Of a stretch of 62,557 nt of DNA, positions 27,689-36,329 are shown in pieces. The position numbers and the translations under genes are program-made. Source of the DNA: Saprospiraceae bacterium (GTDB lineage: Bacteria > Bacteroidota > Bacteroidia > Chitinophagales > Saprospiraceae); NCBI GenBank assembly GCA_029263015.1, contig JAJCYI010000089.1, positions 1 to 62,557 of the forward strand, written 5' to 3'. The notes under the pieces are model-generated. The model made no database searches and had not been told where the DNA came from. It worked only from the letters and a program-made list of their open reading frames with translations. Position 1 is the stretch's first letter. Each line of letters starts with the position of its first letter.

Positions 27689-29362
27689 ATGTCAAAAAAG
27701 AATAAAAAAAACCTTCCCCGTGTTGCCTATTTCTGTATGGAATATGGACTCCAGTCATCGTTCAAAATATATGCGGGGGGCTTGGGCATATTGGCCGGAG
27801 ATTATTTGAAAGGAGCCAAAGACCATGGTTTCCCAATTGTGGGGATCGGTATAAAATGGAAACAAGGCTATGGCGACCAGGTAATCGGCCTTGATGGAAA
27901 GCCTTACGATGCCTACCACAACAACGAATATGATTTTCTGGAAGATACAGGTGTGGTGGTTAATGTACGGATCAGGGAGTGTAAAGTAAAATGTAAGGTC
28001 TGGAAAACGGAAGCCCACGGGAATGCTCCGTTGTACTTGCTCGACACCGATTTACCGGAAAATAAAGATGCTTGGATCACTGGCCAGTTGTACGGCTGGT
28101 TCGGGGAGGAAAGGATTGCCCAGGAGATGGTGCTCGGCATAGGTGGGGTACGTGCGTTGAGGGCATTGGGCATTGAGGTCGATACATATCATTTTAATGA
28201 AGGGCATGCGCTTTTTGCAGGGTTTGAACTGTTGAGGGAGGAGATGAAGGAAGGAAAGAGGAAAAAGTTAAAAGTTAAAAGTAAAAAGGCAAAAGTTAAA
28301 AACAAGAAAGGATCGAGCTATAAAGAGGCATTTAAGAAAGTGAGGAAGAAAATTGTTTTCACTACCCACACGCCTGTTGTGCAGGGTAACGAAAGCCATC
28401 CGATCGACCGCATTTTGTACATGGGGGCCAACCTCGAACTCACCCGGAAACAGTTGGAAAAATTAGGCGGAAAACCGTTCAACATGACTGTAGCCGCGCT
28501 GAAGCTTTCCCGCAAGAGCAATGCCGTGGCCCAACTGCACGGTGAAACGGCCAACAAAATGTGGGCACACGTAAAAAAACACTCGGAAATAGTTGCCATT
28601 ACCAATGGTATCCATCTACCGACCTGGGTGGATGGCAATATGTTGAAAGCGGCCCAGAATGAGCAGGAACTTTGGACACCTCACATGAAAAACAAACGGG
28701 CATTGGTCAGGTTTATAAAAGGGAGAACAGGTGTGCAAATGAATGCCAACAAACTCATCATCGGTTTTGCGCGGCGGTCGGTCGCCTATAAAAGAGCCAA
28801 TTTGATATTCAGTAAGCCACGCGTGATTGGTCCATTGCTGAAAGACCAGACCGTACAGATTGTTTTCTCTGGCAAGTCGCACCCACTCGATGACCATGGA
28901 AAAAAATTGGTGGCTGAAATCGTTGCCATCAGCAAAAAGTACCCAAACGCAGTTATTTTCTTGGAAAATTACGATATGGAAATAGGGGCGGCCTTGACCA
29001 GGGGTGTCGATGTATGGCTGAACAACCCCATCCGTCCAAAAGAGGCGAGCGGCACTTCGGGCATGAAAGCAGCCATGAACGGAGCATTGAATTTAAGTGT
29101 GCTTGATGGCTGGTGGCCCGAAGCCTGTGAGCACGGGGTCAACGGTTGGCAGATAGGCGATGCTTTTGAACATGAAGACCCTGTCGTTCAAAATCAACAT
29201 GACTTGGATGCTCTTTATGAAGTCCTGAAAACTGAAGTAATTCCAACCTATTACAGCAATCGCCCAAAATGGAAGGAAATGATGCAGGCCAGTATCCAAA
29301 GTACCTGGGATGCCTTTTCTGTAAAACGGATGCTGGACGAATATTATGAACTGTTGTATTGA
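27689..29362 (+). CDS. Alpha-glucan phosphorylase (GT35, short form)
   Basis: The start at 27689 (MSKKNKKNLPRVAYFCMEYG) is chosen; the frame extends upstream to 27647 through repeat DNA. The 557-residue enzyme has the short-form glucan phosphorylase layout: YGLQSSFKIYAGGLGILAGD near the N-terminus, FNEGHALFAGFE, VFTTHTPVVQGNE and the PLP-lysine motif GTSGMKAAMNG (Lys460). It removes glucose-1-phosphate from glycogen or maltodextrins in the cytoplasm. Residues ~190-208 are an odd Lys-rich insertion encoded by aaaagttaaaag-type repeats (28261-28310), which resembles the non-coding repeat at 60987-61013. No other glycogen genes are nearby. Confidence 0.9.
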   Translation: MSKKNKKNLPRVAYFCMEYGLQSSFKIYAGGLGILAGDYLKGAKDHGFPIVGIGIKWKQGYGDQVIGLDGKPYDAYHNNEYDFLEDTGVVVNVRIRECKVKCKVWKTEAHGNAPLYLLDTDLPENKDAWITGQLYGWFGEERIAQEMVLGIGGVRALRALGIEVDTYHFNEGHALFAGFELLREEMKEGKRKKLKVKSKKAKVKNKKGSSYKEAFKKVRKKIVFTTHTPVVQGNESHPIDRILYMGANLELTRKQLEKLGGKPFNMTVAALKLSRKSNAVAQLHGETANKMWAHVKKHSEIVAITNGIHLPTWVDGNMLKAAQNEQELWTPHMKNKRALVRFIKGRTGVQMNANKLIIGFARRSVAYKRANLIFSKPRVIGPLLKDQTVQIVFSGKSHPLDDHGKKLVAEIVAISKKYPNAVIFLENYDMEIGAALTRGVDVWLNNPIRPKEASGTSGMKAAMNGALNLSVLDGWWPEACEHGVNGWQIGDAFEHEDPVVQNQHDLDALYEVLKTEVIPTYYSNRPKWKEMMQASIQSTWDAFSVKRMLDEYYELLY

Positions 29363-29405
29363 TTGTTGAACCATTATACCAATAAACCTTTCAATTATTA
29401 AAGCC

Positions 29406-30428
29406 ATGAAAAAAAACTATTTACTCCTATTGATCTTTCTTTTTTTGGGTGCAGGCACCATTTGGTACTTGAATTCAAACGACGACAAAGGCTCGTCAAA
29501 TACCCTCGGATGGGACCGCAAATTTGCCGTTGACGACATTAATGAAGTCCATAAAATATTCATTGCAAAGCGGAGCGGCGAAACAACCACGTTGGAGCGG
29601 AATGGTAAACACTGGTTGTTGAATGGCGAAGGCAAGGCAAGCAAGAATGCGGTTGAAAATATCCTTGAAGTAATCAGTGATGTAACGCTGAAATATGTCC
29701 CCCCTGCCGCAGCGCTCGATAACATCGTGAAAGAAATGGCTGCCCGCGGTATCAAGGTAGAAGTTTACAATAAAAAAGGCGACAAGCTCAAAGTTTACTA
29801 CATCGGAGGAGTGACAATCGATGTGCGAGGCACTTATTTCATCATGGAAGGTTCGGAACAGCCCATGGCCGTCGAAATCCCCCAAATGGAAGGCCAGGTC
29901 CGCACTCGTTTTGAATTGACCGGCGACAAATGGCGTGATCGGGCTTTCTTCGACTATGAACCGGAAGAGATCGAAGCTGTCAGCATCGAATACCCCAAGC
30001 AACGCAACAAGTCTTTTAAATTAAAGAGGACGGGCAGTGGTTTTGATGTACAACCATTTTATGATAACCAACAACAGGTCAACAGAAAGGTCGAAAATGG
30101 AAGCGTGGAAGGTTTCCTCAGTGGATTCGATAACCTGATGGCTGAAAGCTTCAGCAACGATTACTCTGAAAAGGATTCCATTCGGCAGACCATCCCATTC
30201 TCTGTTATTTCTGTGACCAGTACAGATGGACAAGAAAAGATGGTGGCATTCTACCCTTATTATCGTAAAGATTCCAATACTGGCGAGCGGAAAGCAGATC
30301 AAGTAGAACGGTTTTTTGCCGATGTCAATACAGGGGATTGGATGTTGACCCAGCACCGGGTTTTCAAAGACATCTTTTGGGCCTATGATGGCTTCTTTGA
30401 ACCAAAAGGCGTTAAAGTTAGGGATTGA
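29406..30428 (+). CDS. DUF4340 domain-containing membrane-anchored protein
   Basis: A 340-residue protein with one N-terminal membrane segment (YLLLLIFLFLGAGTIWYL) and the rest outside the cytoplasm. The pattern of two related beta-rich halves (KHWLLNGEGKASKNAVENILEVIS and the later FKLKRTGSGF region) fits DUF4340, which is often found near gliding or ABC-transporter genes. The function is not known. It follows the phosphorylase by 43 bases on the same strand and may be co-transcribed, though there is no evident link in role. Confidence 0.75.
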   Translation: MKKNYLLLLIFLFLGAGTIWYLNSNDDKGSSNTLGWDRKFAVDDINEVHKIFIAKRSGETTTLERNGKHWLLNGEGKASKNAVENILEVISDVTLKYVPPAAALDNIVKEMAARGIKVEVYNKKGDKLKVYYIGGVTIDVRGTYFIMEGSEQPMAVEIPQMEGQVRTRFELTGDKWRDRAFFDYEPEEIEAVSIEYPKQRNKSFKLKRTGSGFDVQPFYDNQQQVNRKVENGSVEGFLSGFDNLMAESFSNDYSEKDSIRQTIPFSVISVTSTDGQEKMVAFYPYYRKDSNTGERKADQVERFFADVNTGDWMLTQHRVFKDIFWAYDGFFEPKGVKVRD

Positions 30429-30526
30429 CCCCTTTTGAATATTGAATCATTTGGATAATCCCACCGTTGCACGATGATCCAACCTGTGGGAAGTGGTGGT
30501 TTTTCAAAAAAAATTGACAAACAAGG

Positions 30527-30558
30527 TTGTATTTTTCTATTAAAGAATTTTACCTTTG
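30527..30558 (+). promoter_or_regulatory. Bacteroidota-type promoter of tRNA-Asn
   Basis: TTG at 30527-30529, a 21-base spacer and TACCTTTG at 30551-30558 fit the -33 TTG / -7 TAnnTTTG consensus. The tRNA begins 50 bases after the -7 element. Confidence 0.65.
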
Positions 30559-30608
30559 CGTCCGCTTTTCAAAAGAGCAGTTTGATCAAAGTTTCAAACT
30601 TAAAATAA

Positions 30609-30682
30609 GCCTCCTTAGCTCAGCTGGTTAGAGCGCCGGACTGTTAATCCGTAGGTCCTAGGTTCGAGTCCTAGAGGAGGCG
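30609..30682 (+). tRNA. tRNA-Asn (anticodon GTT)
   Basis: A 74-base cloverleaf: acceptor GCCTCCT / AGGAGGC, discriminator G, D-arm GCTC...GAGC, anticodon loop CTGTTAA and T-arm CTAGG-TTCGAGT-CCTAG. The outermost anticodon-stem pair is a C-T mismatch. The 3' CCA is not encoded (GCAA follows the acceptor stem). A terminator follows after 8 bases. Confidence 0.97.
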
Positions 30683-30690
30683 CAAATAGA

Positions 30691-30724
30691 AAGCTCGGTA
30701 GCATTTGGTTACCGGGCTTTTTTT
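30691..30724 (+). terminator. Intrinsic terminator of tRNA-Asn
   Basis: Stem aagctcggta / taccgggctt with a 9-base loop, followed by a run of T. Confidence 0.85.
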
Positions 30725-30732
30725 ATTGCTAC

Positions 30733-30798
30733 CTACCGTATAAAATAACTCACTCCTCCCCCGGACATTCGTAATTTGGCTTCTTTAAAAAAGGCCAT
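30733..30798 (-). pseudogene. Short ORF copy sharing its N-terminus with the 33122-33244 ORF
   Basis: Reads MAFFKEAKLRMSGGGVSYF and stops after 21 codons. Its first ~34 bases are identical except for one base to those of the minus-strand ORF starting at 33244. It may be a broken or diverged copy of a small gene or a piece of a repeat. Confidence 0.35.
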
Positions 30799-31321
30799 TG
30801 CCATACACCTCTCTGGTATTAAGTTGCGACAGCTCGATAAAAATTACACCATTACACGGGCAAAAGTGGAAACCTAAGTCCGTTGAGTAAAAGGCCGTTT
30901 TGCACTCGAAATAATTTGGCGCTTCTACCTGCCAAAGGCCGCCGTTGATGTTAAGGAACAGCTAAAAGCGATAACGGACAGAGAGTTTAGTAAATTTAAA
31001 TCAGAAGGGTAAAGTGTATAAAAGTGCAGCAAACTTAGACATCAAACCTGTGCAAAAACCATGTTCCCACACAGTTACTTGCCGAACCTACACAGTTACT
31101 AGTTGAATGTTGGTTGTATCGGCAAAAAAATAGACTTTTGATTAAGTAGTAGATCATAATTGGCATCAACATCAAATTAAAAAACAAAAACAGGGCATCC
31201 TGCAATGACCATTGCACGGCTGTCCCGCCAATAATCAAATTAACTCTAAGAATGGCTGGCAAGACAAGAAGAACGCGCAGTATTTATTGTTTGCCTTCCG
31301 TCCCTAAATCATCACAGTAAT
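30799..31321. other. Intergenic region with a possible gene remnant
   Basis: No intact gene is seen. An open stretch at 30887-31012 (+) has no start codon and is preceded in frame by a stop; its translation (ALEIIWRFYLPKAAVDVKEQ, ending FKSEG) has protein-like composition and may be the tail of a lost gene. The minus-strand ORF at 31035-31262 contains repeated cacagttact words and does not look real. Confidence 0.35.
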
Positions 31322-32968
31322 ATGAAACGAACCATTACATTCGTACTCTTTTTCTCAGCTGCTTTCACTTTTTCTTATTCACAGACCTGGACCCAAAAGG
31401 TCGATTTTCCCGGTACGGAACGGCAGGGCGCTGTTAACTTTGTTATCGGTAACACAGCCTATGCTGGGCTTGGAAAACATTCCAGCACATATTTCACTGA
31501 TTTTTGGCAATACGATGCTTTAAATGATTCCTGGTCACAAATTGCAGACTTCCCGGGTGCAGCCAGGGCGTATGCTGTCGCCTTTGTATTGGATGGCAAG
31601 GGTTATGTCGGTCTAGGTGAAAGTGCCTCAGGTTTTTTCATAAGCATGTACGAATTTGATCCTACCAACGGATCATGGACACAGGTTGGAAATTTTGGGG
31701 CGCTGGCCCGGTCACGTGCAGTATCCTTTGTCATTGGTGACGTTGCATATGTCGGCACAGGCAACAGTACCAGCGGCGAGTTAAAGGGGTTTCATGCTTT
31801 TGACGGTGCTAACTGGTCAACAGTTGCAGGGATTGACACTTGGCGAAAGGATGCCTTTGGTTTTGCAATCAATGGGAAGGGATATGTCACAGGAGGAAAC
31901 CTTGGAGGTACTTTTTACACCGACATGCTGGAATATGATCCAATGACAAATAGTTGGACTTCGGTTACATCTGGGACAGTAGCTTTGAACCATTTGGGCG
32001 CAACAGGGTTCACGATCGATGGCAAGGCATATTTTGGCTATGGCAGCAATACCCGTTTTACAGAATATGACCCACTTTCAAACCAGGCCACCAACCTGGG
32101 GGATGTGTTGGGACTCGACTCAGAGCGAACACATGGAGTGGGTTTTGTCATTGGGAACATGGCCTATTTGGGACTTGGCTGCGGGGATCCGGGTATTGGC
32201 TGTTTGGACAGAAAAGACATTTGGGCCGCTGAATTTGAAATTGTCACCGTACCCCTGACCGCCGATCTTGACCAGACCAGTTCGATACTATGTTTTGGGG
32301 ACGCTACTGCTTCGATCGTGGTCACGGCGTCTGGTGGTACGCCACCTTACACTTATAACTGGTCGCCCGGCACGGTAACAGGACCTGAACCGACCGGACT
32401 TACTGCGGGAACATATTCGGTAACCATAACTGATAGTGAAGGGGAAGAAGAGATACTGTCAATAGATATCTCCCAACCCAATGCCCTCGTGGGTACAACC
32501 ACATCCGAACCTGAAATGAACGGCAATGACGGGTCTGTTTCAATAACCGTCACTGGCGGCATCCCAACATACAGTTATTTATGGGATACAACTCCCCCTG
32601 CCAATACACCGGAGGTGGATGGATTGCCACAGGGAGAATATACTGTGACTGTCACAGACTTGGTCGGTTGCACTTTGGAAGAGACAGTAGTTGTGGATTT
32701 TGTTGATGATACAGACGAAGCCATGGGCGCATCACTTACCATAGCCCCAACACTGGCGCAGGGTAGTTTTGCCATTTTGTCTCAGGTTGATGTACATAAT
32801 TTGGAAGTAGTTTTGACTGACCAATTGGGCAGACAGGTAAAAAGTTGGGAAGATGTGACCATTGGCCAGCGATTGGACCTGTCTGGTCTGCAGCACAATT
32901 TATATTTTGTTATCGTGAAATTAGAAGGGCAGGTGCAGGCTGTCAGGAAATTGATTGTGCTCAATTAA
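31322..32968 (+). CDS. Kelch-repeat propeller with SprB repeats and T9SS sorting domain
   Basis: A 548-residue secreted protein with a signal peptide (cleavage near residue 20, ...FSYSQ). About six Kelch blades follow (repeated YVGLG / GNTAYAGLG strands with W-T/S-Q), then two SprB-type repeats (GGTPPYTYNWS...GLTAGTYSVTITD and a second ending GEYTVTVTD) and a T9SS C-terminal sorting domain ending KLIVLN. SprB repeats were first named from a gliding adhesin. The protein is probably surface-exposed and binds something through the propeller; no enzymatic residues are evident. Confidence 0.85.
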   Translation: MKRTITFVLFFSAAFTFSYSQTWTQKVDFPGTERQGAVNFVIGNTAYAGLGKHSSTYFTDFWQYDALNDSWSQIADFPGAARAYAVAFVLDGKGYVGLGESASGFFISMYEFDPTNGSWTQVGNFGALARSRAVSFVIGDVAYVGTGNSTSGELKGFHAFDGANWSTVAGIDTWRKDAFGFAINGKGYVTGGNLGGTFYTDMLEYDPMTNSWTSVTSGTVALNHLGATGFTIDGKAYFGYGSNTRFTEYDPLSNQATNLGDVLGLDSERTHGVGFVIGNMAYLGLGCGDPGIGCLDRKDIWAAEFEIVTVPLTADLDQTSSILCFGDATASIVVTASGGTPPYTYNWSPGTVTGPEPTGLTAGTYSVTITDSEGEEEILSIDISQPNALVGTTTSEPEMNGNDGSVSITVTGGIPTYSYLWDTTPPANTPEVDGLPQGEYTVTVTDLVGCTLEETVVVDFVDDTDEAMGASLTIAPTLAQGSFAILSQVDVHNLEVVLTDQLGRQVKSWEDVTIGQRLDLSGLQHNLYFVIVKLEGQVQAVRKLIVLN

Positions 32969-33030
32969 AGAAGATAGTACCTTAACAAACCCCGTGGAAA
33001 CCTTCAAACCAAATTGTAAAAGGAAGCCAA

Positions 33031-33080
33031 AAGGCGACACCTTTCCAAAAGGCGACACCTTTCCAAAAGGTGTCGCCTTT
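33031..33080. terminator. Tandem 18-bp repeat with a shared inverted copy
   Basis: Two exact units (aaggcgacacctttccaa) at 33031-33048 and 33049-33066 are followed by aaggtgtcgccttt, the reverse complement of either unit. Either unit can pair with it, giving two alternative hairpins ~60 bases after the Kelch gene. Confidence 0.6.
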
Positions 33081-33121
33081 GACCCATTCCGAAAATCAAT
33101 ATCACGGGATTTGTCAAAAAA

Positions 33122-33244
33122 CTATGTTTTTTTCTCATTGACGGCTAGGTCTACACAAAGCCACCGCTTTTTATTTCTCACTCCCAAAGAATAATTGCCG
33201 CCGCCTCCGCCTATTCGTAATTTGGCTTCTTTAAAAAAGTCCAT
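33122..33244 (-). CDS. Possible 40-residue small protein
   Basis: An ORF starting MDFFKEAKLRIGGGGGNYSL, with 40 codons and a TAG stop. Its N-terminus is shared with the 21-codon ORF at 30733-30798, the sequence identity being 33 of 34 bases there. Its composition (Gly-rich turn, then RNKKRWLCVDLAV) looks protein-like. There is no support beyond this, and the shared part may be simply a repeat. Confidence 0.3.
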   Translation of the reverse strand: MDFFKEAKLRIGGGGGNYSLGVRNKKRWLCVDLAVNEKKT

Positions 33245-33325
33245 TGTCTACACACAATTCCAAAGTCCGTCTGAAAACCAACCACCAAAATTTCCGAAAT
33301 TCCCACGTCACCAAAATTATCAGAC

Positions 33326-34090
33326 ATGAAACGAAAAAGAGTTTTAATACCTGTTCCAACTTATGGGTTCGACCCAAGTGAAGCGGCCATTCCATGGAAG
33401 TTAATGTCTGAGCAGGGATTTGAGATGGTTTTCATAACTCCCGAAGGCAGCAGGGCATCCGCTGACCGGTTAATGCTCAGTGGAGAGAGATTGGGGATTT
33501 GGAAATCAGTATTGCAGGCAAGAAAAGACGCAATTCTTGCTTATTCCGAAATGGAAAAAAGCAGTTCATTTCTCAATCCATTAAAATACAGTGAGGTTGA
33601 TGAAAATGATTTTGATGCTATTCTTTTGCCTGGAGGTCATGATAAAGGAGCTAAAGAATACCTGGAGTCGGAGACCTTGCAACAACTTATTGTTGCATTT
33701 TTCAAAGTTCAAAAACCAGTGGCTGCGATTTGTCACGGGGTAGTACTGGCAGCGAGGAGTATTGATGCAGGTACGGGGAAATCGGTTATTCGCAATTATA
33801 AAACAACATCGTTGCTGAAATCACAAGAATTGTTGGCTTATAACCTCACCAGGCTTTGGCTCCAAGATTATTACCTTACCTATCCGGGACTAACAACCGA
33901 AGATGAAGTCAAGGCTGTTTTATCGGACCAAAACAATTTCATAAAAGGACCTACTCCATTATTTAAAGATGATCCCAAAAACTTAAAAAGGGGATTTGTT
34001 GTCAGGGATAAAAATTACCTGTCTGCTCGGTGGCCAGGTGATTTATATAATTTTTCCTTTGAACTTATTAAAATGGTTCAGGATAAATGA
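33326..34090 (+). CDS. DJ-1/PfpI family protein (class I glutamine amidotransferase-like)
   Basis: A 254-residue cytoplasmic protein with the DJ-1/PfpI fold. The nucleophile elbow is AICHG (Cys near residue 137), with the preceding strand DAILLPGGHDKG and an early RVLIPVPTYGFDPSE segment. It is longer than the ~190-residue minimal family because of an insertion after residue 50 and a C-terminal part. Members are glyoxalases, chaperones or hydrolases; the exact role is not shown. Its end overlaps the start of the next frame by four bases (ATGA at 34087-34090), so the acetyltransferase was probably its operon partner. Confidence 0.83.
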   Translation: MKRKRVLIPVPTYGFDPSEAAIPWKLMSEQGFEMVFITPEGSRASADRLMLSGERLGIWKSVLQARKDAILAYSEMEKSSSFLNPLKYSEVDENDFDAILLPGGHDKGAKEYLESETLQQLIVAFFKVQKPVAAICHGVVLAARSIDAGTGKSVIRNYKTTSLLKSQELLAYNLTRLWLQDYYLTYPGLTTEDEVKAVLSDQNNFIKGPTPLFKDDPKNLKRGFVVRDKNYLSARWPGDLYNFSFELIKMVQDK

Positions 34091-34616
34091 TTAATTCCAG
34101 TGATATTAAAATCCGTCTGATCGAAATAAATGACACACCCGCCTTTTTTGACTTAATAGAAAAAACAAAGACAGGTTGGTCAGGTTTTTCCCAGTGACAC
34201 TTGAAGAAACATCTTGCCAGCGTGATTGTATAGCGTATGTTGAAGACAAAGTCGCACTGGCCGACAAAAGGGAAATGTTTGTGTTTGTTATTCTTGTGGA
34301 GGAAAAAATCGCAGGGTTATTGATTGTGAAAAATATTAATTGGCGCATTCCAAAATGTGAACTGGCTTATTTTATCGACCGGACGCATGAGGGGCAAAGC
34401 GTGATGAGTGTCGCTTTGGACATGCTGCTGGAGCATTGTTTCAATACCTTAAAAATGCATAAAATATACATCTGCGTTTCGCCAGAAAATGAACGGAGCC
34501 GGCGATTGCCCATAAAAAAAGGCTTCAAATTAGAAGGCCTGTTGAGACATGAATTTCGCATTGAAACTGGCGAGTTGGTTGATGTCGAATATTATGGCAA
34601 AATTAAAGGGGAATGA
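34087..34616 (+). pseudogene. GNAT N-acetyltransferase with a one-base frameshift
   Basis: The ATG at 34087 overlaps the previous stop and opens MINSSDIKIRLIEINDTPAF, a normal GNAT start, but this frame stops at 34197. The rest of the protein continues in the -1 frame from about 34165 (LVRFFPVTLEE..., then FVILVEEKIAGLLIVKN, LAYFIDRTHEGQSVMS, MHKIYICVSPENERSRRL, KKGFKLEGLLRHEF). One missing A in the run gaaaaaac near 34160 explains it. The second part has the acetyl-CoA site and resembles RimJ/RimL-type enzymes. It may be a true inactivation, a sequencing error or a slippage site. Confidence 0.75.
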
Positions 34617-34704
34617 AGAAGGGGCTGAGGAATTAACCATTTCACTCCAACCACCTTTTGTCACCCACAAACCCTTTTTGCAATCTGTTGTTGATAAAGT
34701 TTCT

Positions 34705-34731
34705 TTGAATAAAGCGGTAATTCTACTTTTG
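34705..34731 (+). promoter_or_regulatory. Putative promoter of the metalloprotease gene
   Basis: TTG at 34705-34707 and TACTTTTG at 34724-34731, 66 bases before the ATG. The 16-base spacer is shorter than usual, so support is modest. Confidence 0.4.
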
Positions 34732-34797
34732 CGCACGAATTGAGAAAACGGAATATTTTACTTTCCAAACACTACTTTATCTAATCCAAAATTTGAA

Positions 34798-36276
34798 ATG
34801 AATATTAAAACACTTCTGATAGGCTGTTTTGCAATGGCCTTTTTTACTTTTCTGAATGCACAGGATAAAACTGATTTTCACCCATGCGGAACGCAGGATG
34901 GCAAAGTGCAATGGCTAGTGGATTATCAAAAAGACAAGCAGGCATTTCCACGGTCGTTCAATCTGTTGTTCGTGCCGATCAAGATACACGTGGTTGGCAC
35001 CAGTGATGGGGACGGTTATTTTGGCGTTGACAAAGTATTGGATGCATTTTGTGCACTGAATGAAGACTTTGCGCCGAGCGACATCCAGTTTTTTATCTCA
35101 GGTGATCTGCATTATATCGACAACGATAACTATTACGACCATACCTTCCAGCAAGGTGCCCAAATGATGAACCAGAACAATGTTAACAACGTCATCAATT
35201 GCTATATCGTAGCTTCCCCTGCAGGTAATTGTGGTTATAGTAATTACAGCAGGGGCATTGCGCTGAACAAGGGCTGTTTGGGTGTCGGGGATCATACCTG
35301 GGCCCACGAAGTAGGCCACTTTTTGTCGCTGCCGCACCCATTTTTTGGATGGGAGGGCACCGATTCTGACCATGATTACCTTCAACCTGCGCCTAATTGG
35401 GTTGGTGGCGAGGCGGTAGAAAGAATGGATGGCTCCAATTGCCAATTTGCTGCCGATGGATTTTGTGATACCGCACCCGATTATCTCAGCTATCGCTGGC
35501 AATGCAATGGGGATAGCTTGAGCAATCAATTACAAGCTGACCCCGATAGCGTGACCTTTCGGTCGGATGGGACTTTATTTATGTCATATGCGAATGACAA
35601 TTGCAGTGGCCGGTTTTCCAATGATCAGATGGACGCCATGCGGGCGAATATCAATTTTGCCCGTTCCTATTTGCTAAATCAAATGGATCCGCTCGACCCT
35701 GTTGGAGAGGCGATATTGAACCCTGTGTCGCCGCTCACTGGCGAAACGGTTGATTTCTTTGAAAGTGTACTTTTTGAATGGGAGCCGGTTGCCAATGCAA
35801 CAGGATATTGTCTCGAAATCTCACCGCTGCCTTCATTTGCGCTGGTGCAGTTCCGTTACCATGTCGAGAGTAATTCATTCTTGAGTACCGACTTGCAATC
35901 GGACAGGAATTATTACTGGCGCATCAGGCCTTACAATGCCCAATATACTTGTGAGGATATTTCTGAAAAATCCCCTTTTACCACAGGTTTGCTCAGCGAT
36001 GTGCATACGATTGATGAAATAAACAACCTATTCCTCCATCCAAATCCAGTTGGCCTCGGCAAAGATTTACGCATCAGTTTGGACGTATCGGAAGCTCTTT
36101 TAATGAACTCTAAACTATTGTCCATGACTGGTCAAGTGCTACAAAAATCTACCTGGAATGTACAAGCAGGTCACAACCAATTCTCTTTGCAAACTGCTAA
36201 TCTTTTGCCCGGAGTTTACTTATTCCAGTTGCGTTCGGAAAAGGGTGTGATGAGCAGGAAAGTGGTGGTGAATTGA
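34798..36276 (+). CDS. Secreted M43-like zinc metalloprotease with T9SS sorting domain
   Basis: A 492-residue protein with a signal peptide (cleavage near residue 21). The zinc site HEVGHFLSLPH gives His170, Glu171, His174 and His180, the metzincin pattern, and the Met-turn is in LFMSYAND. Several cysteines surround it (GNCGYSNY, NKGCLG, SNCQFAADGFCDT), as in pappalysin/ulilysin-type M43 enzymes. A fibronectin-like domain (about 305-400) and a T9SS type A sorting domain (LFLHPNPVG...SRKVVVN) follow. It should digest proteins outside the cell. It converges with the GEVED gene, with a shared hairpin. Confidence 0.85.
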   Translation: MNIKTLLIGCFAMAFFTFLNAQDKTDFHPCGTQDGKVQWLVDYQKDKQAFPRSFNLLFVPIKIHVVGTSDGDGYFGVDKVLDAFCALNEDFAPSDIQFFISGDLHYIDNDNYYDHTFQQGAQMMNQNNVNNVINCYIVASPAGNCGYSNYSRGIALNKGCLGVGDHTWAHEVGHFLSLPHPFFGWEGTDSDHDYLQPAPNWVGGEAVERMDGSNCQFAADGFCDTAPDYLSYRWQCNGDSLSNQLQADPDSVTFRSDGTLFMSYANDNCSGRFSNDQMDAMRANINFARSYLLNQMDPLDPVGEAILNPVSPLTGETVDFFESVLFEWEPVANATGYCLEISPLPSFALVQFRYHVESNSFLSTDLQSDRNYYWRIRPYNAQYTCEDISEKSPFTTGLLSDVHTIDEINNLFLHPNPVGLGKDLRISLDVSEALLMNSKLLSMTGQVLQKSTWNVQAGHNQFSLQTANLLPGVYLFQLRSEKGVMSRKVVVN

Positions 36277-36281
36277 GCCAC

Positions 36282-36314
36282 AGAAGCGACGCTTTTCTAA
36301 AAAGCGTCGCTTCT
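36282..36314. terminator. Bidirectional hairpin between convergent genes
   Basis: Arms agaagcgacgcttt / aaagcgtcgcttct with a 5-base loop, 5 bases after the metalloprotease stop and 15 bases from the end of the GEVED gene. Confidence 0.75.
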
Positions 36315-36329
36315 TGAACCTATCACTCA

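Noticed and set aside
31035-31262. Minus-strand ORF of 75 codons before the Kelch gene
   Set aside because: It contains tandem words (cacagttact) and a residue pattern that mirrors this repeat; no protein-like domain or upstream signals.
34150-34180. Programmed -1 frameshift in the acetyltransferase
   Set aside because: The A-run is not in the X-XXY-YYZ register for the zero frame and I see no convincing downstream stem; a simple base loss is likelier.
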